Source: Tolypocladium sp. Sup5 PDA-1
Taxonomy: Eukaryota; Ascomycota; Sordariomycetes; Hypocreales; Ophiocordycipitaceae
Direction: 5' to 3'
Assembly (NCBI GenBank): GCA_000750105.3
Contig: JPHH03000147.1
Span: forward strand, 1 to 17,756
Length of the DNA stretch: 17,756 nucleotides
Shown one piece after another: positions 9,255 through 17,756 of the stretch. Position 1 is the stretch's first letter; every line of letters begins with the position of its first letter. A program made the position numbers and the translations under genes. The notes below the pieces were generated by a model. The model was not told the DNA's origin, ran no database searches, and was given only the letters and a program-made list of their open reading frames with translations.

Positions 9255-10150
9255 CGTGATGTCGGCCGCTAGTGGATGGAACTTAAAGGACCAAAGTTTA
9301 AAGGGTTTTCGTTTACGCTCGGTATAAGATCGGAATAAAACCCGTTCTCCGGGGAGCTGGCGGCCATGGCGTACGCGCTCAAGCGTCTGCCAGAGCTAAG
9401 GTACCGCAGTATAGTAATGCTAACAAGCAACAAAGCAGCCGTGCTCATAGTACACACTGCGAAATCCCCGCCAACAATCCGGACAAGAGTACGTTAGATG
9501 CATATACGACGCTATCGATGCATTAAAAGACAAAGGAAATGCGGTAGCGACCGTATAGTTACCCACCAGCGCCGAACATGAACTCCTAAAGGCGGCTAAA
9601 AAAGAGGCGCGAGATGCTACCCAGCAGGGCGCTATTCCGGCTATAAAGTTTCCCAGAATGCGGTCGACGACACTCAACAGGGCACGATGAGTCGATGCTA
9701 CATTACCAGGCAAATACACTCTACAGCTGTACGACAGATTGTCATGGAAAGAAGCGAGCGTCCTGGCCTAGCTCAAGACGGGCATGGCGTGGTTGAACAG
9801 CTACCTCTACAATATAAAAGCATCAGAGACCCAGCAGTGCGCATGCGGGCACGCAGGTCGAGCACTTCCTGTTCCGGTGTAGGAAATGGACAGCACACCG
9901 GGCCGAGATATTACAATGCACCGAGACACAGAGAGGAAACTTATCGTTCTACCTTAGTGGAAAAGCACCATCCGACGATGCAAAATAGACGCCAAACAGG
10001 GAAGCAGTCCGCGCGACGATACGATTCGCGATAGTCACAGGTCGATAAGAAAGGGTCGCGACCTTACCCGCCCTTCTTTACTAACCCACCTCACTTCAAA
10101 CACCTATCACGGGGCAGACCTAGGATGCCAGGGAAGATCTATGTTATGCT
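9255..10150 (+). pseudogene. Second Tad-like LINE: RNase H and C-terminal zinc motif, 5'-truncated
   Basis: The plus strand encodes the end of a LINE ORF2. It reads an RNase H with NPFSGELAAMAYALKRLPEL, RYRSIVMLTSNKAAV, GKYTLQLYDRLSWKEAS and KTGMAWLNSYLYNIKASETQ. The cysteine/histidine box CACG...EHFLFRC follows, found after RNase H in Tad-like elements, then an ATIRFAIVTGR tail. There are five stops, mostly at Trp/Gln positions, and at least two single-base frameshifts (near 9460 and 9850). Endonuclease and RT are missing, so it is 5'-truncated, as LINE insertions commonly are, or was broken later. It is clearly less RIPed and more indel-scarred than the LINE at 1-5231. The 3' end is not defined. 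Confidence 0.82.
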
Positions 10151-10196
10151 GTGAAGAGGGCAACCGAAGCGGCATGTCCAGGGCCCTCTAGACAGC

Positions 10197-12216
10197 GTGG
10201 ATCGGCTCGACGGGTCGGATCTGCCAGAAACGTCCGGGGAGCCGACCGAGCCAAGCCAGCGCGGCAGCATAAAGCTATACCCCCCGGCATCGGCGGCCCA
10301 GCAGCGTAGTTCACCCCCCCCGACATCGGGACGCAGCCGCGCAACTCTCAGCGAGAGCATCAGCGACTTCGACCAGGGGCTTGCCTCCAAGCACTCGGTC
10401 AGCCGGCAACTCTAGAGTCCTAAGGATAACGTGCGACCCAAGACGCCCCAGCTCGCGGCGGCAAGCAATCCAAGGCAGTCACCACAAACAAGAAACCATC
10501 GCCCGCCCCAACCAAACCATAGAGCACCATCTCCGCCCTCTAAGAGCTCTTCAGTATCAGAGATAATCCAGCAGCCAGAGACCAGGCCAATCTCCCAAGA
10601 GCAACTCGTCGCCGAGGTCAAGGGGATTTACGCCGGCCTCGTCATAATAGAGAGCAAGTGCATCGAATACGACAGCTCGCAGGAGGCGAACCAACTTAGC
10701 CAAGAACAATATCACGCTTTAATTACTCTCTATCGCTCAGTACTCCACGAGCACCATAACTTCTTCCTCGCAAGCCAGCACCCTTCTACGAGTAAGGCTC
10801 TCCGCCGCCTAGCTTCGAAATATACTATGCCGGCACGGATATAGCGGCACGGCATACATTCTTTCCTAGAGCTCCTTCGGCACAAGCTACCGGCCTCGCT
10901 AGAGCATATGCTCACCTTCATCTATATCGCTTATAGCATAATAGCGCTCCTCTACGAGACAGTGCCTAAGTTTAAAGATTCTTAGATAGAGTGCCTTAGA
11001 GATTTAAGTAGATATCGCATAGCAATCGAGGACGATAATATTAGGGATCGGGAGATATAGACAGGGGTATCTCGGCACTAGTACAGCAAGGCTTCCGATA
11101 AATCCCCCACGACAGGCCGTCTATACCATCACCTAGCGATCCTAGCGCGGCCCAACGCATTACAACAGCTATATTATTATACCAAGTCGCTCTACGTACC
11201 CATTCCTTTTCTAAGCGCTCGAGACAGCGTCATAACTCTATTTAACCCGCTATTAACCTCGAATTCGCACCAGCGGCTAGAGCCCGTTAATACCGCATTT
11301 ATCCAAGTCCACGGTATTCTATTTTCTAGAAAATCAAAGGACCAGCTAGAGGCGTCAATAAACGAGTTCCTAGACTTATTAGACAGGGGGATTAGAAGCG
11401 CACACTCCAACTAGCTGGAGGCAGGGTTCGTTAACCCTAGCCAAGTCTATGCCCCGCGATATCAGCTAACAGGTTTCTAGGTACTATATAGGCATTTACC
11501 TAAGTTACTCCCTATTAGGGTTTGGCGCAGAGTCCAACATACTTATACAAGCCATATCGAGGCGGACGGACGAATCTAACGCAGGCATAGACAATAGTTC
11601 CGTCGCCGAGGCAGAGGCGGAAGCGGGAGAGACCTTTAAGTAGGCTCTATCGTTTACGGTTCGAACTTACGAAATCGTTCTCCAGCGATAGGGCGATAGG
11701 AACATCCTATCTTACCTCCACACAACTATAGTATTCATTTACTATATATCCCGATACCCGGCTACTATAGCGCACCTCGAGGGTCAGTACCCCTAGAAAC
11801 TAACGTCAATTATGCTTAACTACTTGCTTAAGATAAGCAAGTTCAAGCCGACGATTAATAATAACGAGTTCCCAGAACCAGAAAGGGGCGAGCCGCCTTA
11901 CCCTTTACCCGAAGACTACGCCATACGCGGGCTCGTCTACGTCAAAGACTTCTTCCCAGAGGGCTAGTTCGACAACCACATAATCAACGAGGACGATAGA
12001 TACCTTAAGCCCGCGTCTAAGGCTAGAGAGCGGCGGGAGCGAATCCTATAGCTCGGCCGAAGGATAGCGAGCTTAGGTAGGTGGCTACAGTAGGACGATA
12101 AGGCTCGCCAATTCTCAGTCTCGGAAAGGTATAACGTAGTCCTAGACGGGCTCCCTAAAGACGACAACGTTATCGAGATATCTAAACTAGACATAGAGCT
12201 CGGCTAGGACGCGTAA
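10197..12216 (+). pseudogene. Est1/SMG7-type DNA/RNA-binding domain protein, RIP pseudogene
   Basis: Proteins with this domain include Est1 (telomerase recruitment) and SMG7/EBS1 (nonsense-mediated mRNA decay); which role applied here cannot be told. One frame runs without indel from about 10197 to a TAA at 12214, interrupted by one intron. The first 130 residues are Pro/Ser/Gln-rich and disordered-looking. The domain then follows: KGIYAGLVIIESKCIEYDSS, EQYHALITLYRSVLHEHHNF, FLASQHPSTSKALRRLASKY, the block RHGIHSFLELLRHKLPASLE, ETVPKFKDS-stop-IECL, YRIAIEDDNIRDRE, GRLYHHLAILARPNALQQLY, KSLYVPIPF and later PYPLPEDYAIRGLVYVKDFF. More than ten stops, mostly at Trp positions, first at 10413 and 10842. 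The GTG at 10197 is only the first codon of the open stretch; an ATG start was not found. Confidence 0.88.
11426..11480 (+). other. Intron in the Est1/SMG7-like pseudogene
   Basis: A 55-base intron between the LEAG and YYIGI blocks. Removing it restores the frame (GG|G). Donor GTTCGT, branch point GCTAAC at 11464-11469, acceptor TTTCTAG. Confidence 0.75.
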
Positions 12217-12218
12217 AG

Positions 12219-12245
12219 GGGGATAGGACTAAAGTCCTTATCCCC
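12219..12245. terminator. Stem-loop directly after the Est1-like stop
   Basis: GGGGATA (12219-12225) pairs with TATCCCC (12239-12245), and GGAC pairs with GTCC inside, around a TAAA loop with one bulged T. It begins two bases after the stop codon. Eukaryotic genes do not use such hairpins as terminators, so the label describes position only; it may be a transposon end or a 3' UTR structure. Confidence 0.35.
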
Positions 12246-13293
12246 GGGGAAGCCAGATTTATTATAACGAGCACACGAAAGGCATCAGTGCCTATACTCA
12301 GGCAATCAGCGGACTCTTTACAGTCCAAATACGGAGGGATTCCCAAGTTAACTTAGCCCCAGGTCCCGCGCGCAAATCAATCGACTTCAACACCCAGTCG
12401 AGTTCGTTTAAGGTTACATTTCTTAATTTTAGAAGGACACTATATACATATTCACTTATTTAAGCGGCATAACCTAACTTAATGCGGATAGATCAAGTCT
12501 CTCTAGTTCGTCAATACTAGGCGACGGGTCGCAGATTACCATAATAGTAACGGCTTCGATCCGCCTAGATAAATAATCTCTAACTTATCTAGGAGAGGAG
12601 GATTAACCTAAAGCCTAAGTTCAAATCCGGGACCCCGACCCCACGCCCACAGAAGACAGTTCCAGTAGATTAGGGTTATCATAATTAGGATTATTAGCCG
12701 TACTAGCTATGTAGCCTAGAGATCAGTACTTTCCCTCTTAGCCCCCTCGCTCGCCTCACGTACCTCTTCATTAATAATAGGGTTTAACGCGGGCGGGAGC
12801 CGGCGGGAATAGCTGCGGACCCTCTTAGCATAGCTCCATATCGGAAAGGTTAGGTTACGGCAAGGAAATATAACGCGCTCATATTATCCAGGTCTACTAA
12901 CGCAAGGTAGCTTCCCCCTAGTCATTGCCGAACGTAATAGAGCGTAGTCTCCTATATCTTAGTTCTACAGCTACACCATATCTATCCTCCTAATTCGCCA
13001 TACACTTCTACGTTAGTATAGCAGGTGACCATCCATCTAGCCCGCTATCAGGTATACACTACAGGCTAAGAGTAGCGGGGCTTATCCAACCAAAGACTCC
13101 ATGTTTCATCTACGGTTAACTATCAAGCCCAATCAGATTCCCAACCTTTGTTATTATATATCTCGCCGCATAAGCCAACTCCTAGGATTAAGCCGAGAAG
13201 AGAGATAACTCAACTTTACAGCCTCACCGTTTATCCGCTCTCACGCCGCGGGCCCTATCTACGCCCTCTCCTATTTCCTCACATATCTCTCCT
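12246..13293. other. RIPed spacer without a recognisable gene
   Basis: About 1 kb with TpA-rich composition. It presumably starts with the 3' flank of the Est1-like gene. No six-frame segment shows a protein family I recognise, and no terminal repeats were identified. Confidence 0.5.
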
Positions 13294-13645
13294 TGTAAGG
13301 GGATGGTCACAGAATACCTCCAGTTAGGTATCGAAGATGGGAGAGTACAACGGCTTGGCATTCAGTGCTGTCTATCCTCTCTGTCCTGCAGAGACTCTCA
13401 GAGACTGAATCTTGCAGAGGGAAGATTCCCTCTGCAGAGTCGAAGGGGGAGTCCCCCATGACTACGTGGCGAGTCCCGACCGTCTGGTCGGTGAAACGCG
13501 AATGACACACTGGTACCTGGTACCTTTGACCCCTGCCAGCCTGTACCTCCTGGCCACGCTTCTCACACTCCTCATCCAATCATACAGGCATATTACCAGC
13601 TTCCTCCTCAGCAGCCCCCTTCTTCGCCGCGCCGCAATCTAGGCA
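13294..13645. repeat. Hairpin-rich GC island, possible solo LTR
   Basis: An un-RIPed segment inside RIPed DNA, starting TGTAAGGGGATGGTCACAGA. It contains a 24-base palindrome at 13413-13436 (TGCAGAGGGAA, GA, TTCCCTCTGCA), the palindrome GGGGGAGTCCCCC at 13445-13457, and a CCGACC-GTCT-GGTCGG stem-loop at 13476-13491. GGTACCTGGTACC follows near 13513, and AATCATACAGGCATATTACC near 13580 could be the downstream part of an LTR. Size and layout resemble LTRs of fungal retrotransposons, but no flanking duplication or internal retroelement domain was found. The open frames on both strands here look like chance. Confidence 0.42.
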
Positions 13646-14589
13646 TCTCACGGCCAGGTAGGTCTCACCTAAGAGGGAAGCACCTTAAGCGTCAATAACA
13701 TAGGCCTTATTACTAAGGCCCCTAACACGTTGCCCAAGTTACCGTCCTCAACCATCATACTAAGCCTAGCCGTCTCACATAAAGGCATGCCTTAGTCGCA
13801 AGTAATACGACTAGGTAGTTTATATCAATTACTAGGGCATGCTTCCCTAGGCACGGTATAATAGCCCCTTCCAACGGCGTTAAAGTAAGGCGGACCATCT
13901 ACTACTCGTAATAACGTGCGTTCGGGGCTAGATCGCAAGGAAACTCGACAATAGGCAAAGCACGGCAATAATATTTACCAAGGTCGCATCTCGAATAAAG
14001 CATTAGCGCGAGGCGCTATAAGTTCGTTAGGTTAAATAGCGTAATATATTCTCGCTCTAGCCATATATATTCCGGTCCCACAGAGGCGGCGTCTAGCCCG
14101 AAGCCGCCGGCGGACCCTAAGGCCCGTCGCAGAGCGAGGGGCAAGGGCAATCGGGCGGACCAGTTCTAGGGTAAAAGAGTATTTACCGAGGTACATTGCG
14201 AAGTTAGAGGAGCTAGTAGGGATAAAGGAAGAGTAAGTGCGTGGATTTTTTACTTCACTTAACAGGGTGCGAGGGTAGCGATCAACACAAATTAAGCGAG
14301 TTAACTACTTAATAAGCTTTTCCCCCGGTTATAAGGGTAAGCCACTTTTAATCCATACTACTTCAACCGAGCAGGTAGCTCAACGATCCCTCTATCTACC
14401 ATAGTATCCCGGGAGATAAGATACTATAATACCAAGGGCTACAAGCAATACGGCCAAGTTTCGCCATATCAGAGTAGTAAAGGGTACATGCGCTTCCCAA
14501 CCGCCACACTTCAAGGCTCCAATATACCATACTTTAACTCCGTGGGAACGTAATAGGCATTTTCTACAACGCTAGCCATATCAGGCCTC
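13646..14589. other. RIPed spacer with a short protein-like fragment
   Basis: Mostly unrecognised TpA-rich DNA. At 14171-14320 the plus strand reads VKEYLPRYIAKLEELVGIKE, then further residues with two in-frame stops up to a YLISFSPGYK-like end. It has helix-like composition and stops consistent with RIP, so it may be a remnant of an unidentified protein. The portion above 14340 lies in the 3' flank of the ligase pseudogene. Confidence 0.35.
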
Positions 14590-16638
14590 TCCTTACCCAG
14601 ACCTACCACCGCCTCGTTCCACTTAACCATAACTTCGTATTCTACTCAGCCAACTTTTCTCTTCCCCTTCGCAACTATCAGGTATCTATAAGCATTTTTA
14701 GGCCATGCCCTACAGTTCGTCGAAGCTAGTAATACCTATAAACGACCGATCGTCATAGATCTTCAACACACGCGGAAACCATAGGGTATAGTACCCAGCA
14801 TTCGCGGGCTTATCGAAGCCAGCTCCCACAAGTTCTACTATAAACAGATATTTAAATAACACCTTTAGGCGCAGTCCGCAATTAGACTCCAAGACCACGT
14901 CAAAATCTAGCGTAGACTTAACGAAGGGAATTTACGTAAAGTATCCATATTAGTTAAGATATACCATATAGTCTTTCGAGATATCATATCTATCGATAAT
15001 ATCGATAATACGAAATTTTAGCTTAGCATTAAAGCAGCAGACCTCATCTTTATTATCCAGGCATCCGATATAAAATAAAGTCCACTAGAGCTTGCCAATT
15101 CTTATCTTTTGCTTATCTTCCGCGCTATAGCTTCCGCCGACGATATTAAAGTCGGCACTATCACCAAGGCCTAGAATATAGTCTTTCTTAAGCTTAATAA
15201 ATAATTTACTACAACCGGAGGTAAAGTAAGGGTCGTTGCAACCTTTTAGCACCAGTCCCTCCTACCGTTATATAATAACTCATGCGAATACTTTAGTGAG
15301 CTACTCAGCAGCATTAACTAAGGAGAATGCAACCACCTCGCGGAATCCGACCTCGGCGAGACCAGGGATCCGACGAACCAGAGACTAAAGTAATCGTCGC
15401 CGCGTATCATAGCTATCTCTAGCGTAGACCGTGTCATCCAGTAACAGAAGATCGTAGAACATAATCATAAGATATTCATTCGCATCGGCGGGGGAGTCTT
15501 AGGCCGCTCCGAGAAGCCGTCCTAATCGTCTAACGTATTTGCGGATTTTATGGAAGGGTTCGATTCTCCCACTATCGTCGTTCCATACTAGCAGCTCTCC
15601 TTCCAGTATACATTATTTCTTAATCCTATAGTCTGCCGTGCTAAGTTCGAGGCTATCTCGTAACGGGCGATAAAGGCCTATGCGGTCGATAGTAGAGTCC
15701 CTCCCACTCTTCGAGAATATCTTAATGCATGCTCCGGATTTGCTAAGGTCGATATAGATTTAGCAATATTCTCTATCGTATTTCTACTCTATACTCATTC
15801 GCCTTAAGCCAGCTAAGTAGCAGCAATGCCTAATACTCCTTGCTTTCTCATAAGCTAGCCGCCCAATTATAACTCCAACCTATAGCTATAGTACTTCCCT
15901 TAGTTCATCCCAAGGATTTCCTATAACCTAGATAGGTATATCCCAAGCGTCCAGTCTCCCTAGGGCCCTTATAGCAGCCAGGATTAAGTTTTAAAACCAA
16001 AGGAGGTCGGACAGAAGAGGATAGAATCTACTCATCGCTAGCCTTTCCGGGACGCATGCCGGGCTATACTTTTTCGATAGCATGCAAACAAGCCATTTAG
16101 CCTCGGAGCTGCGCAGTCTTCGGAATACACCTAAGAGCAGATCGCCCGAATTACTTAACTAACAATGTTTTCCTTTAATATATTCTCGTAGATCAGCGGA
16201 TAAGAACGGTAATAAGGCTGCAATCCGATCAAGCACGTCGTCAAGTTCTCTCAGAGTCACTTTCGGTCCTATCCTCGGTTCATAGTCTATTCTAGCCATC
16301 ACCCGCTTAACGCAGGTTGCGAAGTCTAGGCCATCGCTAGTTTACCACCTCTACAGTTCCTTCATTCGGGATAATCCAAGACATTGTGCCCGTTAAATCC
16401 CCTCGAGCTATCTATTTAACAAGCCAAAAACCCGGTCTAGCTTGCGTTCGGGAAAGAGGCATGACAAGAACGCCACGGCTTCTGGGCCTCGACGTGGGAT
16501 GGCTCCATCGTGCTCGTCGAACCAGGCAACAAGAGTACGCGTCTCGAACTCCTAGATCTTCTTAATACAGGATAACCTCGTGTGGTTTCTTTCGAGTTCA
16601 GTAAGGAGTTCGCATAACAGGTCGAATGGAAATGGCAT
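14590..16638 (-). pseudogene. ATP-dependent DNA ligase-domain protein, RIP pseudogene
   Basis: ATP-dependent ligases seal DNA nicks through a lysine-AMP intermediate. A single minus-strand frame runs from ATG (16638-16636) past residue 643 with no net indel. It starts MPFPFDLLCELLTELERN, followed by the fungal N-terminal region (TLVAWFDEHDG, FLSCLFPERK, RRLRSSEAKWLV). Nucleotidyltransferase motifs: I, KYDREYC at residues 286-292 (family KxDG, Gly now Arg, catalytic Lys kept); III, EGELLVW at 346; IV, FYDLLLL at 394; V, EGLVLKG at 460. Then KLKKDYILGLGDSADFNIVG, and the OB-domain end GAGFDKPANAGYYTL with FPRVLKIYDDRS. There are about two dozen stops at Gln/Trp/Arg positions, but only one in the first 66 codons. 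After 14710 the frame stays protein-like to roughly 14590; the true C-terminus is uncertain. Confidence 0.92.
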
Positions 16639-17180
16639 GTTGAAAATGCACAGCCGGAGAATGATAGCGAAGGTACGAAAAGTTCTGTCTAACGTGAATA
16701 GATGGGGCCGAATCCCATGTTATAAATGCCATGGCCTTCCTGCCGCACTTCCATCGAATCTATCCTCTGAAGGGACTCAACTCGGACTAATAGCACGCTG
16801 ATTGGCTCCTCCATTTGATGACGGCGTCATGATTCTCGTCGTTGCGCCCTTGCGACAAAGGCACCCATTCTGCCTCGCCATTAGTTGTGGCTGAATTCAG
16901 CATCCTTCTGGTTTGAAGCAAACTTCGCCCAGCATATCACGCCCCCGTAAGCAGGTGCACTGAGGAGGAAGTCGGCGATAGAGGGGGCGTGAAGTAGAGG
17001 GGTGGACGGTGAGGCTAGATTTTAGCCTTTAGATGCATCTCATCACCTCTCATCTAGCCCGAAACGTCGCCAAGGCACGATTGGATGAGAAGAGACATGT
17101 GAGAAAACTAGACAAGGCGCGGCCGGCCCCTCGACCTAAGCTGTGATGTGATTGTAGGTCAACGACCGGACATTCGTCAA
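16639..17180 (-). promoter_or_regulatory. Putative 5' flank of the ligase gene, not RIPed
   Basis: Composition is normal here and CpA/TpG return. Upstream of the ligase ATG it has GATTGGCTCC at 16799-16808 (a CCAAT box on the minus strand) and ATGACGGCGTCAT at 16818-16830, a palindrome with TGACG/CGTCA half-sites of the bZIP/CRE type. A short inverted repeat AGGCTA/TAGCCT lies at 17012-17029. Promoter activity is inferred from position and these words only. No plus-strand gene is supported. Confidence 0.4.
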
Positions 17181-17236
17181 GTTGCAGCTTTCCGTATTCG
17201 GTTTCGCGGTATCTAGACACGCTCATGAGTCATATT

Positions 17237-17315
17237 TCCTCCCTCCCTCCCTCCCTCTCTCCCTCCCTCCCTCTCTCTCTCCCTCTCTCTCTCTCTCCCT
17301 CCCTCCCTCCCTCTC
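17237..17315. repeat. CT/CCCT microsatellite
   Basis: About 79 bases of nearly pure pyrimidine, mixing CCCT and CT units on the plus strand. It creates artificial Ser/Pro/Leu-rich frames in two phases, which are not genes. Confidence 0.97.
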
Positions 17316-17650
17316 ATCCCCCGACAAGGCAGACGCGCGTGATGCCAAGGAGGAGAGAGGTCGTAGGTCGTGGGCCAATGTCATCGGGCATACATGGCCG
17401 GCGAAAGGCTGGTTCAGCCGGCCGTCAGCAAGTTCGCGCGCCTAACACGTAGCCCCTTGCTCCGAATATGGAAACGATGAAGTAAGAAGAACGTCGAAAA
17501 CTGGGGACAGAAGAATACCGAACCGCCTCACTGCACCATGGTCTGCACAGCCGGCCCATCCCGTGGCCCGTCAGCCTGGGGGTGCTGGCTGAGATCGCAC
17601 AAGTGATTCCTGACCAACGGCTTACCGTTTGCGTAGGCTTACATAAATCA
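17316..17650. other. Non-RIPed flank, nothing recognised
   Basis: GC-normal sequence with no supported gene, RNA or mobile element. Confidence 0.5.
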
Positions 17651-17732
17651 TGCCTTGAGGAACGAAGTTCCGAGAGGACTTTGCCTTGAGGAACGAAGTG
17701 AGGAACGAACGAAGAGACGAGAGGATTCTGCC
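17651..17732 (+). repeat. Short tandem/direct repeat
   Basis: The 18-base word TGCCTTGAGGAACGAAGT occurs at 17651-17668 and 17682-17699 (31-base period). GAGAGGA followed by a TGCC-ending tail appears after both, and a third partial GAGGAACGAA copy lies at 17700-17709. No function is evident; it may continue beyond the window. Confidence 0.85.
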
Positions 17733-17756
17733 CCGCTTCGCGCCCCCCTCAAACTC

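Larger units (their letters stand above)
1..16450. other. RIP-mutated block
   Basis: Seen directly: across this span TpA is very frequent and CpA/TpG scarce, while CpG-containing words stay common. Every recognisable coding frame carries TAG, TAA or TGA at positions where the family has Trp, Gln or Arg, and frames persist over kilobases with no net indel (LINE ORF2, the Est1-like gene, the ligase). This is the classical outcome of fungal repeat-induced point mutation, which turns C into T (preferentially CpA) on both strands of duplicated DNA. Segments at about 8197-8320, 9255-10700 and 13294-13645 keep more CpA/TpG and look less affected. The right edge is graded, fading between about 16400 and 16640. 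I did not compute RIP indices. Confidence 0.9.

Noticed and set aside
9687..10034. Plus-strand frame of 115 codons
   Set aside because: It is the third phase over the LINE tail. The conserved RNase H and Cys/His motifs are in the other two phases, separated by a frameshift.
10139..10390. Minus-strand GC-rich frames of 83 and 66 codons
   Set aside because: They are antisense to the N-terminal region of the Est1-like pseudogene, which has homology support.
11192..12194. Minus-strand frames of 72 and 76 codons
   Set aside because: They are antisense to the recognised Est1-like exons.
12590..12650. GTTCAAATCC word resembling a tRNA T-loop
   Set aside because: The bases on either side do not form a T stem, and no acceptor or anticodon arm can be drawn.
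13307..13642. Overlapping open frames on both strands (90 and 76 codons)
   Set aside because: They lie across the hairpin-rich island and show no family. They are open because the island lacks RIP stops.
16580..16801. Plus-strand frame of 73 codons
   Set aside because: It is antisense to the ligase start and its 5' flank, with no family resemblance.
17182..17452. Two Ser/Pro/Leu-rich plus-strand frames
   Set aside because: They are generated by the CT microsatellite.
1..17756. CRISPR array, bacterial operon, rRNA or tRNA genes
   Set aside because: No regularly spaced repeats, bacterial gene architecture or structured RNA gene could be supported. The content is fungal.

Overview
The window looks like a repeat-rich, gene-poor block from a filamentous ascomycete (Pezizomycotina). 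Short introns have fungal CTAAC-type branch points, the LINEs resemble the fungal Tad1 clade, and the DNA carries a heavy repeat-induced point mutation (RIP) signature. From the left edge to about 16.45 kb, TpA steps are very common and CpA/TpG steps are depleted. Protein frames run for kilobases without indels but are riddled with TAG/TAA/TGA where Gln, Trp or Arg is expected. I see no gene that could make an intact product anywhere in the RIP block.

Layout: (1) 1-5231, minus: a RIP-inactivated Tad1-like LINE running off the left edge, with ORF1 (gag-like, three zinc knuckles) and ORF2 (endonuclease, reverse transcriptase, RNase H). (2) 5630-6796, plus: a glutamine synthetase pseudogene with three recognisable introns, lacking its N-terminus. 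(3) 7433-8863: two back-to-back remnants, a minus-strand unknown gene and the C-terminal dimerisation region of a hAT transposase, with a GC-rich palindromic insert between them and GATC-rich repeats after. (4) 9255-10150, plus: a 5'-truncated second Tad-like LINE tail that shows few RIP stops but does carry frameshifts. (5) 10197-12216, plus: a pseudogene with an Est1/SMG7-type DNA/RNA-binding domain, one intron, and a stem-loop straight after its stop. (6) 12246-14589: mostly featureless RIPed DNA holding one GC-rich, hairpin-rich island that may be a solo LTR. (7) 14590-16638, minus: a pseudogene of an ATP-dependent DNA ligase-domain protein. Its frame is continuous for 643 codons from an ATG, and RIP fades inside its N-terminal part. 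(8) 16639-17756: base composition returns to normal, with the ligase 5' flank, a CT microsatellite and a short tandem repeat.

The main result is that three cellular-type genes (glutamine synthetase, Est1/SMG7-like protein, DNA ligase) were inactivated by the same C-to-T/G-to-A process as the transposons around them. RIP acts on duplicated DNA, so intact or sister copies of these genes should exist or have existed elsewhere in the genome. They may have been cargo of a large mobile element or part of a segmental duplication; that is inference. Nothing here works as an operon or pathway. The functional descriptions below refer to the ancestral proteins.
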